64,000 nucleotides of DNA from Saprospiraceae bacterium UBA6168 (lineage in GTDB: Bacteria > Bacteroidota > Bacteroidia > Chitinophagales > Saprospiraceae), in contig DIUC01000099.1 in the NCBI GenBank assembly GCA_002435785.1, positions 1 through 64,000 on the forward strand, read 5' to 3'. The position numbers and the translations under genes were made by a program. Below, in pieces: positions 54,164 through 62,100 of this stretch (its first letter is position 1; each line of letters starts with the position of its first letter). The notes beneath the pieces were generated by a model. The model was given only the letters and a program-made list of their open reading frames with translations, did no database searches and was not told the origin of the DNA.

Positions 54164-54270
54164 GATTTGGTGAAAAGATTTGGAGGGACATGGTTTGTCA
54201 AAAGGTTTTTCGCCGCTCGTCCTAAAGGGCTTGGACGGGACGGCCTAAAGCCATTTTACCGGGGCATTAG

Positions 54271-54798
54271 TTAGATTGAGCCAAAGTGCAATTGGAAAAC
54301 TCCCTTTTTCACGTCCTCAAAATAACGGTGCAGCGCAAAGCGAGACGATTCAAAGGCAATGTCTTCCCACGGGATTTCTTTCTCGGCAAACAACCTCACC
54401 TCCGTGCTTTCCTCCCCCACCCCGAACTTCCCATCCACCAGTTCCCCAACGAACTGGAGATAGACGTGCCAGTAGCTCGTGAAGGTAAAGACCGTCTGCA
54501 AGCCAAGCAGCCGCACCTTGGCCTCGGCTTCCTCCCAAACCTCCCGCATGGCTCCTTCCTCCACCGTTTCGCCGAGTTCGAGGAAGCCCGCTGGCACGTT
54601 CCAGTAGCCAGCCCTCGGCTCAATGGCCCGGCGACAGAGCAGTACCTTGCCCTCCCAAATCGGCAGGCAGCCCGCCACGATTTTTGGGTTTTGATAATGG
54701 ACATCGCCGCAGTTGCCACAAACGATGCGGGGACGGTTGTCGCCCGTTGGCACTTGGTGCGAGAGGTTGGCGGAGCCACAATTGGAACAGTAGTTCAT
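54271..54798 (-). CDS. Nudix hydrolase with zinc ribbon
   Basis: This 175-residue protein has an N-terminal Cys4 zinc ribbon (C4, C7, C27, C30) and a Nudix domain. The Nudix box at 71-93 reads GFLELGETVEEG then AMREVWEEAEA, with the metal-binding Glu residues in place. This arrangement resembles NudC-type NAD pyrophosphatases and the shorter ADP-ribose hydrolases. The short length suggests the latter, but the substrate is not certain. It lies between kdsB and glycerate kinase on the same strand. Confidence 0.88.
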   Translation of the reverse strand: MNYCSNCGSANLSHQVPTGDNRPRIVCGNCGDVHYQNPKIVAGCLPIWEGKVLLCRRAIEPRAGYWNVPAGFLELGETVEEGAMREVWEEAEAKVRLLGLQTVFTFTSYWHVYLQFVGELVDGKFGVGEESTEVRLFAEKEIPWEDIAFESSRFALHRYFEDVKKGVFQLHFGSI

Positions 54799-54802
54799 AA
54801 AA

Positions 54803-54916
54803 GTTTGACAGTTCGACAGTTTGCAGTTTGCAGTCAGTTGACAGTCTGATTAGTTCAGCAGTCAGTGCCGTGGTAGCAGTCAATGACTGCCAACTGCCAA
54901 CTGTCGAACTGCCAAC
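54803..54916. repeat. Dispersed GACAGTTGGCAGTT repeat (copy 3, inverted pair)
   Basis: The left arm (54803-54834) and the right arm (54885-54916) are inverted copies of the repeat that can pair over about 32 bases with a few mismatches. The left arm ends near the Nudix start. The right arm lies inside the kdsB 3' end and encodes its last residues. Confidence 0.75.
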
Positions 54917-55653
54917 TCCAAATCAGCGGGTGAATCAATCGAGATGCTTTCAAATTCCGTCAAAGCCACGCCGATGGCGTAGCCGTTTTCCAGCCAGCGC
55001 AATTGTTCCAGCGACTCCGCAAGTTCGAGGCGGCTGGGGGGCAGTGCGGCCACTTCCAACAACACCTCCCGGCGGAAGGCATAGAGGCCGATATGCTTGT
55101 AAAATTCACCTTCGGCGAGCCACTGCTCCTGAGGCAAGTTCCGATGGAACGGCAATGGCCAACGACTGAAATAAATCGCCCGCTGGTCTTTGTCGAAAAC
55201 GACCTTGACCATGTTCGGGTCGGCGAGGTTCATGTTGCTTTTGTGGTCTATTTTTTTGGCGAGCGTGACGATGGGGCAGTTTGCATTTTTTGTCAAAAAA
55301 TTGAGCGCCAAGTCAATCTGGCCCGGCTGAATGAACGGCTCGTCGCCCTGCACGTTCACCACCCATTGGCAATCAGCGAATTCTGGGATGGCGGCCACTT
55401 CGGCGCATCGGTCAGTACCTGTTGGGTGTTGGTCGGAGGTCATGACCACGTTTCCGCCGAAGGCGACCACATGGTCGTAAATCCGTCGGTCGTCGGTGGC
55501 CACCACGACCAAGCTCAAAGCGGACTTGCACGCTTGCTCGAACACTCGCTGCACCATTGTTTTGCCCTGAATATCCACCAACGGCTTGCCGGGGAAGCGG
55601 GTGGAAGCAAACCGGGCAGGTATGATTCCGAGCGAATTAGTAATTTTGCCCAT
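54880..55653 (-). CDS. kdsB: CMP-KDO synthetase
   Basis: This 257-residue enzyme joins CTP and KDO to make CMP-KDO for the lipopolysaccharide core. The start is MGKITNSLGIIPARFASTRF, followed by GKTMVQRVFEQA, the nucleotide-binding NVQGDEPFI, FSRWPLPFHR and the C-terminal EFESISIDSPADLE region. The frame is open nine codons further up (55680), but the conserved N-terminus begins at 55653. The last 11 residues (LAVRQLAVGSH) come from a dispersed repeat, so the original C-terminus was probably replaced. The catalytic part is complete. Confidence 0.93.
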   Translation of the reverse strand: MGKITNSLGIIPARFASTRFPGKPLVDIQGKTMVQRVFEQACKSALSLVVVATDDRRIYDHVVAFGGNVVMTSDQHPTGTDRCAEVAAIPEFADCQWVVNVQGDEPFIQPGQIDLALNFLTKNANCPIVTLAKKIDHKSNMNLADPNMVKVVFDKDQRAIYFSRWPLPFHRNLPQEQWLAEGEFYKHIGLYAFRREVLLEVAALPPSRLELAESLEQLRWLENGYAIGVALTEFESISIDSPADLELAVRQLAVGSH

Positions 55654-55768
55654 AAAATTGATATTGGAATAGTAGTACATTGAGCTATTGGACGATTGCC
55701 AACTGGCAAGGTTTGTGGATTTCTTGTGTTTTCAATATCCCAATCACTCAATTCCTTAAACACAAATA

Positions 55769-56632
55769 ATGAGAAAACTTGTTTTGACCCTAATGGGCTT
55801 TGCCCTCAGCCTATCCGTTTTTGCCACAGGTGACAGCCTTAATTATCTCACGGCGAAAGATACGGTTTTCCTGAAAATGGATGAGTTTGGCTATGGTATT
55901 TTCAGCCACCAGTTCACCAGGGGGCAGACGATGTACTCCCTCGCCAAATTTTATGGCCTCAAGCTCGATGTGCTCTACAACTTCAATACCCACTTGCCCA
56001 CCGATGGGACGGTGCAGCCGGGCATGGCCATCAACGTGCCGGTGCCCGACTCAGCCATTGTTGACTGGAAAATGGCGTGGCCACGCAAGGATTTTGTGCC
56101 AGTCTTCTACACCGTCAAACACGGCGACACCTTTTACAGGGTATCAAAAACCTATTTCGGCGTTGTGCCGGATACCCTCAAGCTGCGCAACCGACTGGCT
56201 AATACGACCCTTTACACTGGCCAACGGATCCAGATTGGGTGGCTCTCCACCAAGGGCATTCCAGAGGCGCTTCAAGCCGTGAACAGCAACTCGCTCGGAC
56301 TGCGCATGCAATCTTTGCAACAGGCGTTCAACGGCGAAAAAACAGTGAAAGTGCCTCGCTTCCAGAACGGTGCGGCCTATTGGCAGCGGGAGAAAAAAGG
56401 TGCCGACGACTATTTTGCATTGCACCGAAACGCCCCAATCGGCTCCATTATCGAAATCTCCAATCCCCTCCGCAAAAGAACGGTGTACGCAAAGGTCATC
56501 GCCAAGATTCCCGACCAAGCCTATGGAGACGACATCGTGGTGGTGCTTTCCCCCTCTATTGCGAAGCTATTAGGAGCGAAAGACCCCAAGTTTTTTGTGG
56601 AACTGAAATATTTCGAGTTCGTCAAAGAATAA
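55769..56632 (+). CDS. LysM protein with C-terminal RlpA-like domain
   Basis: This 287-residue protein has a signal peptide (MRKLVLTLMGFALSLSVFA). Two LysM-type peptidoglycan-binding repeats follow (about 45-95 and 110-155: TRGQTMYSLAKFYGLKLDVL and VKHGDTFYRVSKTYFGVVPD). The C-terminal domain (about 205-285) reads ALHRNAPIGSIIEISNPLRK and VIAKIPDQAYGDDIVVVLSP. This resembles the double-psi beta-barrel of RlpA-like proteins, though no catalytic Asp of lytic enzymes is evident. It probably binds or modifies the cell wall. Confidence 0.82.
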   Translation: MRKLVLTLMGFALSLSVFATGDSLNYLTAKDTVFLKMDEFGYGIFSHQFTRGQTMYSLAKFYGLKLDVLYNFNTHLPTDGTVQPGMAINVPVPDSAIVDWKMAWPRKDFVPVFYTVKHGDTFYRVSKTYFGVVPDTLKLRNRLANTTLYTGQRIQIGWLSTKGIPEALQAVNSNSLGLRMQSLQQAFNGEKTVKVPRFQNGAAYWQREKKGADDYFALHRNAPIGSIIEISNPLRKRTVYAKVIAKIPDQAYGDDIVVVLSPSIAKLLGAKDPKFFVELKYFEFVKE

Positions 56633-56639
56633 GTGCGGA

Positions 56640-56708
56640 CAGTCCGTTCGGGGCAACCACCCTGTCAGGGTTTTGAACCCGAACAGGGTGGTTGGCCCGA
56701 ACGGACTG
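56640..56708. repeat. 26-bp hairpin between LysM and nuclease-like genes
   Basis: The arms 56640-56665 and 56683-56708 pair over 26 bp with one mismatch. The loop contains a further 5-bp GGGTT/AACCC stem. It starts 7 bp after the LysM gene stop and ends 16 bp before the next ATG, with no T-run on either side. It may be a repeat element or a protected mRNA end. Confidence 0.8.
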
Positions 56709-56724
56709 CCTTCAACCTCTCAAC

Positions 56725-57162
56725 ATGGCCCACTACAATTTCAACAAAGACCTGCTGGACGGCAAGGCCGCCGAACTTGAAGTTGCACAACGCCTCATGG
56801 CACTTCTTGGCATCCCAGCCGAGGATATAGAACACTCATCTTCAAAGGGTTACGACCTAAAAATCATCTCCAAAGGCTGGACGTTTGAAGTGAAAAACGA
56901 CTTAATGGCCCACCAAACGGGCAATGTCGCCATTGAGTACGAGTGCCGGGGTAAAGCCACCGCACTTGCCGTCACGACCGCCGAATTTTGGGTCTATAAA
57001 TTCGCCGGACAGTTCTTTGCCTTCAAAACGGCGACCCTAAAGCGTAAACTTTTCGAGGAAAAACAGTTCTTCAAAGCCGTGACGGGCGGCGATGCGGGCA
57101 GCAACACGAAAATGTGGCTGGTGAAGGTGGCGGATTTCAAAAGCTGGGGGAAGGAGATATAG
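56725..57162 (+). CDS. PD-(D/E)XK nuclease-like protein
   Basis: This 145-residue protein shows the order of a PD-(D/E)XK fold. An N-terminal helix has conserved Glu (LLDGKAAELEVAQRLMALLG). Then come Asp44 in KGYDLKI and the strand GWTFEVKND with Glu55-x-Lys57. Another strand with Glu71 (NVAIEYECRG) follows, and then aromatic strands. These are the residues that bind metal and cleave DNA in Holliday resolvases and restriction-type enzymes. No domain names it further. It stands alone, without methylase or helicase. The ATG at 56725 is the first after the 26-bp hairpin. Confidence 0.6.
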   Translation: MAHYNFNKDLLDGKAAELEVAQRLMALLGIPAEDIEHSSSKGYDLKIISKGWTFEVKNDLMAHQTGNVAIEYECRGKATALAVTTAEFWVYKFAGQFFAFKTATLKRKLFEEKQFFKAVTGGDAGSNTKMWLVKVADFKSWGKEI

Positions 57163-57241
57163 AATTGAAAATAGAGAATTGAAAATGGAGAATTGGGGGC
57201 CGTTTTCAATTTTCAATTCTCAATTATGAATTTTCAATTAA
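57163..57241. repeat. AATTGAAAATGGAGAATTG inverted-repeat spacer
   Basis: Tandem GAATTGAAAATGGA-type units on the left are mirrored by CAATTTTCAATTCTC on the right, forming a hairpin between the convergent nuclease-like and LON-domain genes. Shorter copies flank 25440-25480 and 26530-26570. Confidence 0.6.
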
Positions 57242-57880
57242 TCACACCTGTGGCGGCAAGATGTTCTTGAAATGCCCGTTCAACTGCACTTTTTTGCGCA
57301 GCTCCTCCATTTCACGGGCGGTGGGCAGCAGTTGCTCCAAGTGGGCGAGCATGTACTGCTGGCGGCGGCTTTCTTCCGGCATACAAAGCAGCTCGTACTC
57401 TTGTTCCAATGAAAAACCGACGAGGTGTGCAATCTTGTAGGTGTTGAAATCGGGGGTATGTTCGGGCAGCGCCTTGTTGATGTTCATCACCCGGTAGAGT
57501 TCGGCCAGGTTTTCCAGGATTTTTTCGTTGATGAGGAATTCGCTCTCGGTATCGTGGGGCATGCGCAGTATCTCGGCCCCAGTGTAAAGGCGGTTTTCGA
57601 CCTGTGGGTGAAACTCCAATACCTTGAAAAGCCCAAGCGCTCGGGTCTTGATGTCCATCTCGCCTTTGGGGTATCGCTTGTCAATAGAAATAAGTTCTAT
57701 CTCCGTGCCGATTTCCTGCACTTTGTCCTCTATGTATGCGGCAATGCCAAAGGTCGTCCCCTTCGCTTCGCACTCGTTGACGAGCTGCTTGTACCTCGGC
57801 TCGAAAACGTGCAGGTTGAGCAGTTCGCCGGGAAAAGCGACGAGCCGAAGGGGGAACATTGGGAGGATGATGGTTTGCAT
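57242..57880 (-). CDS. LON peptidase substrate-binding-domain protein
   Basis: This 212-residue protein has the N-terminal LON substrate-binding (PUA-like) domain without ATPase or protease parts. It starts with MQTIILPMFPLRLVAFPGEL and continues with HVFEPRYKQLVNECEA and FGIAAYIEDKVQEIG. A C-terminal helical region ends in LRKKVQLNGHFKNILPP. Stand-alone members are widespread and their role is not settled. The start at 57880 is supported by a TAnnTTTG element 20 bp upstream on the minus strand; the frame upstream to 57976 crosses that promoter. Confidence 0.85.
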   Translation of the reverse strand: MQTIILPMFPLRLVAFPGELLNLHVFEPRYKQLVNECEAKGTTFGIAAYIEDKVQEIGTEIELISIDKRYPKGEMDIKTRALGLFKVLEFHPQVENRLYTGAEILRMPHDTESEFLINEKILENLAELYRVMNINKALPEHTPDFNTYKIAHLVGFSLEQEYELLCMPEESRRQQYMLAHLEQLLPTAREMEELRKKVQLNGHFKNILPPQV

Positions 57881-57900
57881 CGGTTGATTTTTTTTTGCGG

Positions 57901-57908
57901 CAAATGTA
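57901..57908 (-). promoter_or_regulatory. TAnnTTTG -7 element (TACATTTG)
   Basis: The minus-strand TACATTTG is 20 bp before the LON-domain ATG at 57880. A -33 TTTG at the expected distance is not seen. Confidence 0.45.
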
Positions 57909-57975
57909 GGAAAATGCAAGGTAGGGGTGCTTTCACATGAGGATTTGGGATTTGCTCGCAGAGAATCAAATGTCA

Positions 57976-58007
57976 TTTGAAATCGGTCGGAATCTTTGCT
58001 AAATTTG
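57976..58007 (+). promoter_or_regulatory. Bacteroidota-type promoter (TTTG / TAnnTTTG)
   Basis: TTTG at 57976-57979 and TAAATTTG at 58000-58007 are 20 bp apart, the best match to the consensus in the window. It lies 27 bp before the antitoxin-like ATG at 58035. Confidence 0.7.
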
Positions 58008-58034
58008 AGCGTTCTTTAAAGAAAAAATGGAAAG

Positions 58035-58304
58035 ATGATAGCAGAAAGAAAATTGGATTTGTTCCGGCTGATTGACAGCTTGCCGGAGGATTTGGTGGTA
58101 AAGCTTCAAGCGAAAGTGGTTGAGTTTGTTGCCAAGGAGAAAGCTGAGACGCCTAATGGGAAAAAATCAAAATCGCAGTATGAAAAAGACTTGGCGGAAC
58201 TCAAAGCACTTGTAGCTAAAATCCCCCCACGTGAGGATTGGGATAGCTTCATCAAAGAGTTTGATGAGAGCCGCAAGGACCGGCCATTACCATTCCGTGA
58301 CTAA
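58035..58304 (+). CDS. Predicted antitoxin of the PIN module
   Basis: This 89-residue protein lies 12 bp before the PIN toxin gene and is expressed from a good promoter. An N-terminal helical part (KLDLFRLIDSLPEDLVVKL) is followed by a charged linker and an acidic/basic C-terminus (EDWDSFIKEFDESRKDRP). This fits a DNA-binding plus toxin-blocking antitoxin, but it matches no named family I recognise. Its position is the main evidence. Confidence 0.7.
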   Translation: MIAERKLDLFRLIDSLPEDLVVKLQAKVVEFVAKEKAETPNGKKSKSQYEKDLAELKALVAKIPPREDWDSFIKEFDESRKDRPLPFRD

Positions 58305-58316
58305 ACCCTTTCCGCC

Positions 58317-58685
58317 ATGCGCCTTTTGGACAGCAATATTTTAATCTACGCATCAAAGATTGAATTCGAGGACATCCTCCTCCCTTTGGTCGTTGACCCC
58401 GAAAGCCTCGTTTCTGAAATTACGAGCCTTGAGTCACTTGGATACCGTGGGCTACATCCAATGGAGAAAGATTTTTTGGAAAAAGTTTTCAAAAAGAAAT
58501 CTCCGCTATCCATCACGCAAGTTGTTATTGACAAAGCCATCGAACTCCGCCAACAGCGCAAAATGTCCGCTGGCGATGCCATCCATGGAGCGACCGCCAT
58601 TCTCCACAATCTTGAACTGAACACCCGAAACGAAGCAGATTTTAATTGGATAAATGGGTTGAAAGTCGTTAACCCTATTCCGTAA
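58317..58685 (+). CDS. PIN-domain toxin (VapC-like RNase)
   Basis: This 122-residue PIN protein would cleave RNA in the cytoplasm. Metal-binding acidic residues are in place: Asp5 in RLLDSNILIYA, Glu39 in SEITSLESLGY, Asp87 in MSAGDAIHGATAIL and Asp108 in NTRNEADF. The length is within the VapC range. It follows the antitoxin-like gene by 12 bp and probably forms a toxin-antitoxin pair with it. Confidence 0.85.
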   Translation: MRLLDSNILIYASKIEFEDILLPLVVDPESLVSEITSLESLGYRGLHPMEKDFLEKVFKKKSPLSITQVVIDKAIELRQQRKMSAGDAIHGATAILHNLELNTRNEADFNWINGLKVVNPIP

Positions 58686-58699
58686 AAATAAATTTAGCC

Positions 58700-58930
58700 A
58701 TGAAAAAAGTAATCAACGTTGACAAAGAAATACTTGGTGGAACCCCTGTTTTCATGGGAACGAGAGTGCCTGTGAAAAACCTGTTTGACTACATCGAAGA
58801 CGGGGAAACGATTGCCGAATTTTTGGAGGATTTTCCTTCTGTGAAAAAAGAGCAAGTCCAGCAGGTTTTGAAAATCTCCAATCAACTCCTCACCAGCCTA
58901 ACCGAAGTCGCCCATGAAAATTTTGCTTGA
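58700..58930 (+). CDS. DUF433 antitoxin
   Basis: This 76-residue protein is a complete DUF433 member: KKVINVDKEILGGTPVFMGTR then VPVKNLFDYIEDGETIAEFL and a C-terminal helix. DUF433 proteins usually form antitoxins with a DUF5615 partner encoded just downstream. Here the partner overlaps by 17 bp (start 58914) but is truncated. It follows the PIN toxin by 14 bp, so the two modules may share a transcript. Confidence 0.85.
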   Translation: MKKVINVDKEILGGTPVFMGTRVPVKNLFDYIEDGETIAEFLEDFPSVKKEQVQQVLKISNQLLTSLTEVAHENFA

Positions 58931-59045
58931 CGAATGTGTGACGAAAAAGCTGAAATTACTGCTTACAGCATTTGAAGTAAAAACAGTAGTTGAAATGGGC
59001 TTCAATGGCTATCATAACCTTGAAAATCAATTCAAATCCTGTTAA
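58914..59045 (+). pseudogene. Truncated DUF5615 PIN-like toxin
   Basis: The frame from ATG at 58914 encodes MKILLDECVTKKLKLLLTAF, the start of a DUF5615 toxin, which normally has about 110-120 residues. It keeps only 43 residues. After EMGFNGYHN the family sequence stops, and an unrelated tail (LENQFKSC) runs into a TAA at 59043 within the dispersed AATCCGT repeat. The later acidic active-site positions of the family are missing, so it should be inactive. It overlaps the DUF433 gene by 17 bp. Confidence 0.75.
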
Positions 59046-59076
59046 TCCGTCTAATCTGTGTCCCTTCCACCCCAAC
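59030..59076. repeat. Dispersed AATCCGTCTAATCTGTGTCCC repeat (copy 2)
   Basis: This copy resembles 32219-32267 and lies at the point where the DUF5615 sequence breaks off. It carries the stop codon of the truncated frame. Confidence 0.45.
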
Positions 59077-59105
59077 CCACCGCAAAATCTAAAATCATTA
59101 CCACC

Positions 59106-62100
59106 ATGTTCCAAATCTTTCGAAAACATTTTCCAATCCTCCTCCTCCTTTCATTCCTTACCGTCGTCGGCTTCATGGCCTGCGGCAAAAAGGACGTACT
59201 TCGGGCCAAGGAAATCCCGGAATCCGTCAAAAGCTACATTTACGCCTATACGTCGGGCGTCATCTCCAAGGCTGACCCCGTCCGGGTGCGCTTTGCCGGG
59301 GCTGCTGTCACCGCCGACAAAGTGGGCACCGATGCCGACAATGTGCTCGATTTCTCGCCATCCGTGAGCGGCAACGCCATCTGGGAAGACGACCACACCG
59401 TGCGCTTCGACCCGGAGGACGGCTGGGAAAGCGGCACTTCCTACATCGCCAAGGTCTCACTCAGCAAGGTCTTCGACAACCTGCCCGAAGATGCCAAGAG
59501 CTTCGAGTTCGACTTCCTTGTGCGGGAGCAGAACCTCAACGTCGAGGTCTATGGCATTGAGGCCGAGGATGCCAGCGACCTGAAAAGCCAAGTGCTAAAA
59601 GGGGCCGTTTTCATTACTGACAATGCCAAAGCGGAGGACCTTGAAAAAGTGCTGTCCGCCACACAGGGCGACAAGGAACTGCCCATCACTTGGGAACATG
59701 ACAATACCGGGCTAACGCACAATTTTACCATTGGCCAAATCGTGCGTGGCACAGGCGCCTCGGAGGTGAAAGTGGCCTGGAACGGCAAGCCCATCGGCCT
59801 CAAGACCAAGGAAGAAACCAAGGTCACCATACCCGCCCTCGGCGACTTCTCCGTCATGTCCGCACGAGTGGTACAGGCTGACAATCAGTACGTTGTGCTG
59901 CATTTCAGCGACCCGCTGCTGCCCAACCAAGACCTGAACGGCCTCATTGGCATAAAAGGCGAAGCGAAGGTGGCCAACGACTATGACTACTATGCCGAGC
60001 CAGTCAATACCACCTTGAACTACACCGTTGACGGCAACAAAATCTTCGTTTATCCAAGCCAACGCCTCGCCGGAAAAATAACCTTCGAGGTGCGCCCCGG
60101 CATCAAGAACATTGCGGAGCAGCGCATGGACAAGCCCACCATCTGGCAGGTGGACTTTGAGCCGGTGAAGCCGATGGTGCGGCTCGTCGGGCGGGGCGTC
60201 ATCCTCCCCAGCAGCGAGTCGGGGCTGGTTTTGCCCTTTGAGGCGGTAAGCCTCAATGCCGTGGAAGTCGAGGTTTTCAAGATTTACGACAACAACATCT
60301 TGCAGTTCCTGCAAACCAACGAACTGGACGGCGGGGACACCTACGAACTGCAACGGGTGGGCCGGGTCATCCAGCGGCAGATGGTACCGCTCAAGGGCCT
60401 CAACCCGAAATCAAACACGGGCGCTTGGACTCGCTATGCCCTCGACCTGAACAAGCTCTTCACTGCCGACCCCAATGCCATCTATCAGGTACGCATCGGG
60501 TTTCGGCCAGAGTACGCCATTTTCAAGTGCAGCAACCGCAAGCAGGGCGACAACCTCAAGGAAATCAGCCAGCAGGGCAACACCGACGAAAACGGCGAAA
60601 TCCGCTCGTTCTGGGGGGATTACTACGGCATGGACGGCTACTACGAAGGCTTCGAGTGGAACCAGCGCAACAACCCCTGCTACCCGGCCTACTACAATTA
60701 CGAGCATTTTGCCCAAACCAACGTACTGGCCAGCGACCTCGGCATCACGGCCAAGGGCGGCACTGACAATTCCATGTTCGTGGCAGTGGCCGACCTGCGC
60801 ACCACCAAAAGCGTGGGCGACGTGGAACTGGAGTTTTACGACTACCAGCAGCAGCTTATCGCCAGCGCAAAAACGAACGGCGACGGCATTGCGGAGCTGA
60901 AATTGGAGAAAAAGCCTTTCCTCATCATTGCGAAGAAGGAAAAAATGAAGGGCTACCTGAAAACGGGCGACGGTAACTCCCTCAGCCTCAGCCGCTTCGA
61001 CGTAGCGGGCGAGGTGACCCAAAAAGGTTTGAAGGGCTTCCTCTACGGCGACCGTGGCGTTTGGCGGCCCGGCGACAGCCTCTTCCTCAACTTCATACTG
61101 GAGGACAAGGTCGGGTCCCTGCCCGACAACTACCCCATCGCCTTTGAACTGATGGACAGCCGTGGGCAAGTGCAGTATAAGACCGTGACCACCAAAAACA
61201 CGCAGAACCTCTATGCACTGCCCGTGGCCACCAGCACCGATGCTCCCACTGGCAATTGGACGGCGACCGTGAAGGCTGGCGGCGCAGTTTTTACCAAAAA
61301 CATAAAGGTGGAAACGGTGAAGCCCAACCGGCTCCGGATTGACCTTGATTTTGGGAAAAAAGAACTCAGCAGCCGGGACGAACCCGCCAAGGCCAAGCTG
61401 CAAGTGGATTGGCTGCACGGCGCTGTGGGGAAAAACCTTAGGGCCGTGGTGGAAGCCGAGGTGAGCCAGGTAAAAACGGATTTTCCAAAATTCAAGGACT
61501 ATGCCTTCGACGACCCGGCACGAACCATGTACTCCTCCGAGCCAGTCGTGATTTACGATGGCACGACGAACAGCGAGGGAACAGCCAATTTCAACGCAAA
61601 AATTTACGCCAACAACAAAACTGCCCCTGGCAAGCTGAACGTAAACCTGCGGGCAAGGGCTTTTGAAAAAGGCGGCGATTTCAGCATTTACAATACCAAA
61701 ATCCCGTACTCGCCCTACCCTACCTACGCTGGCGTGTTGATGCCCAAAAACGATTCTGGGGAGAGCCGGGTGGATGTCGGCAAGGACGGCACGGTGAAGG
61801 TCGTGGCCGTGGACGAAAGCGGCAACCCGATGAAAGGCCGCAACCTTTCCGTCGGCCTGTACCGGGTCGAGTGGCGCTGGTGGTGGGACCAAGGCGACGA
61901 CTATGTTTCGCAGTTCAACTCCGCCAACCACATCAATGCCATCAGCTCCGAGGGCGTGGTGACGAACGCCAGCGGCCAAGCCAACTACAACGTGAACGTA
62001 ACTACTTGGGGCCGCTACCTCGTGCGGGTCTGCGACACCGAGAGCGGCCATTGCACGGGCGACTATTTCTACGCTGGCTACCCTTGGTACGGCGACGAAG

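Noticed and set aside
57163..57241. Possible CRISPR-like tandem units (AATTGAAAATGGA)
   Set aside because: Units are short, irregular and mirror each other as a hairpin; there are no spacers or cas genes.
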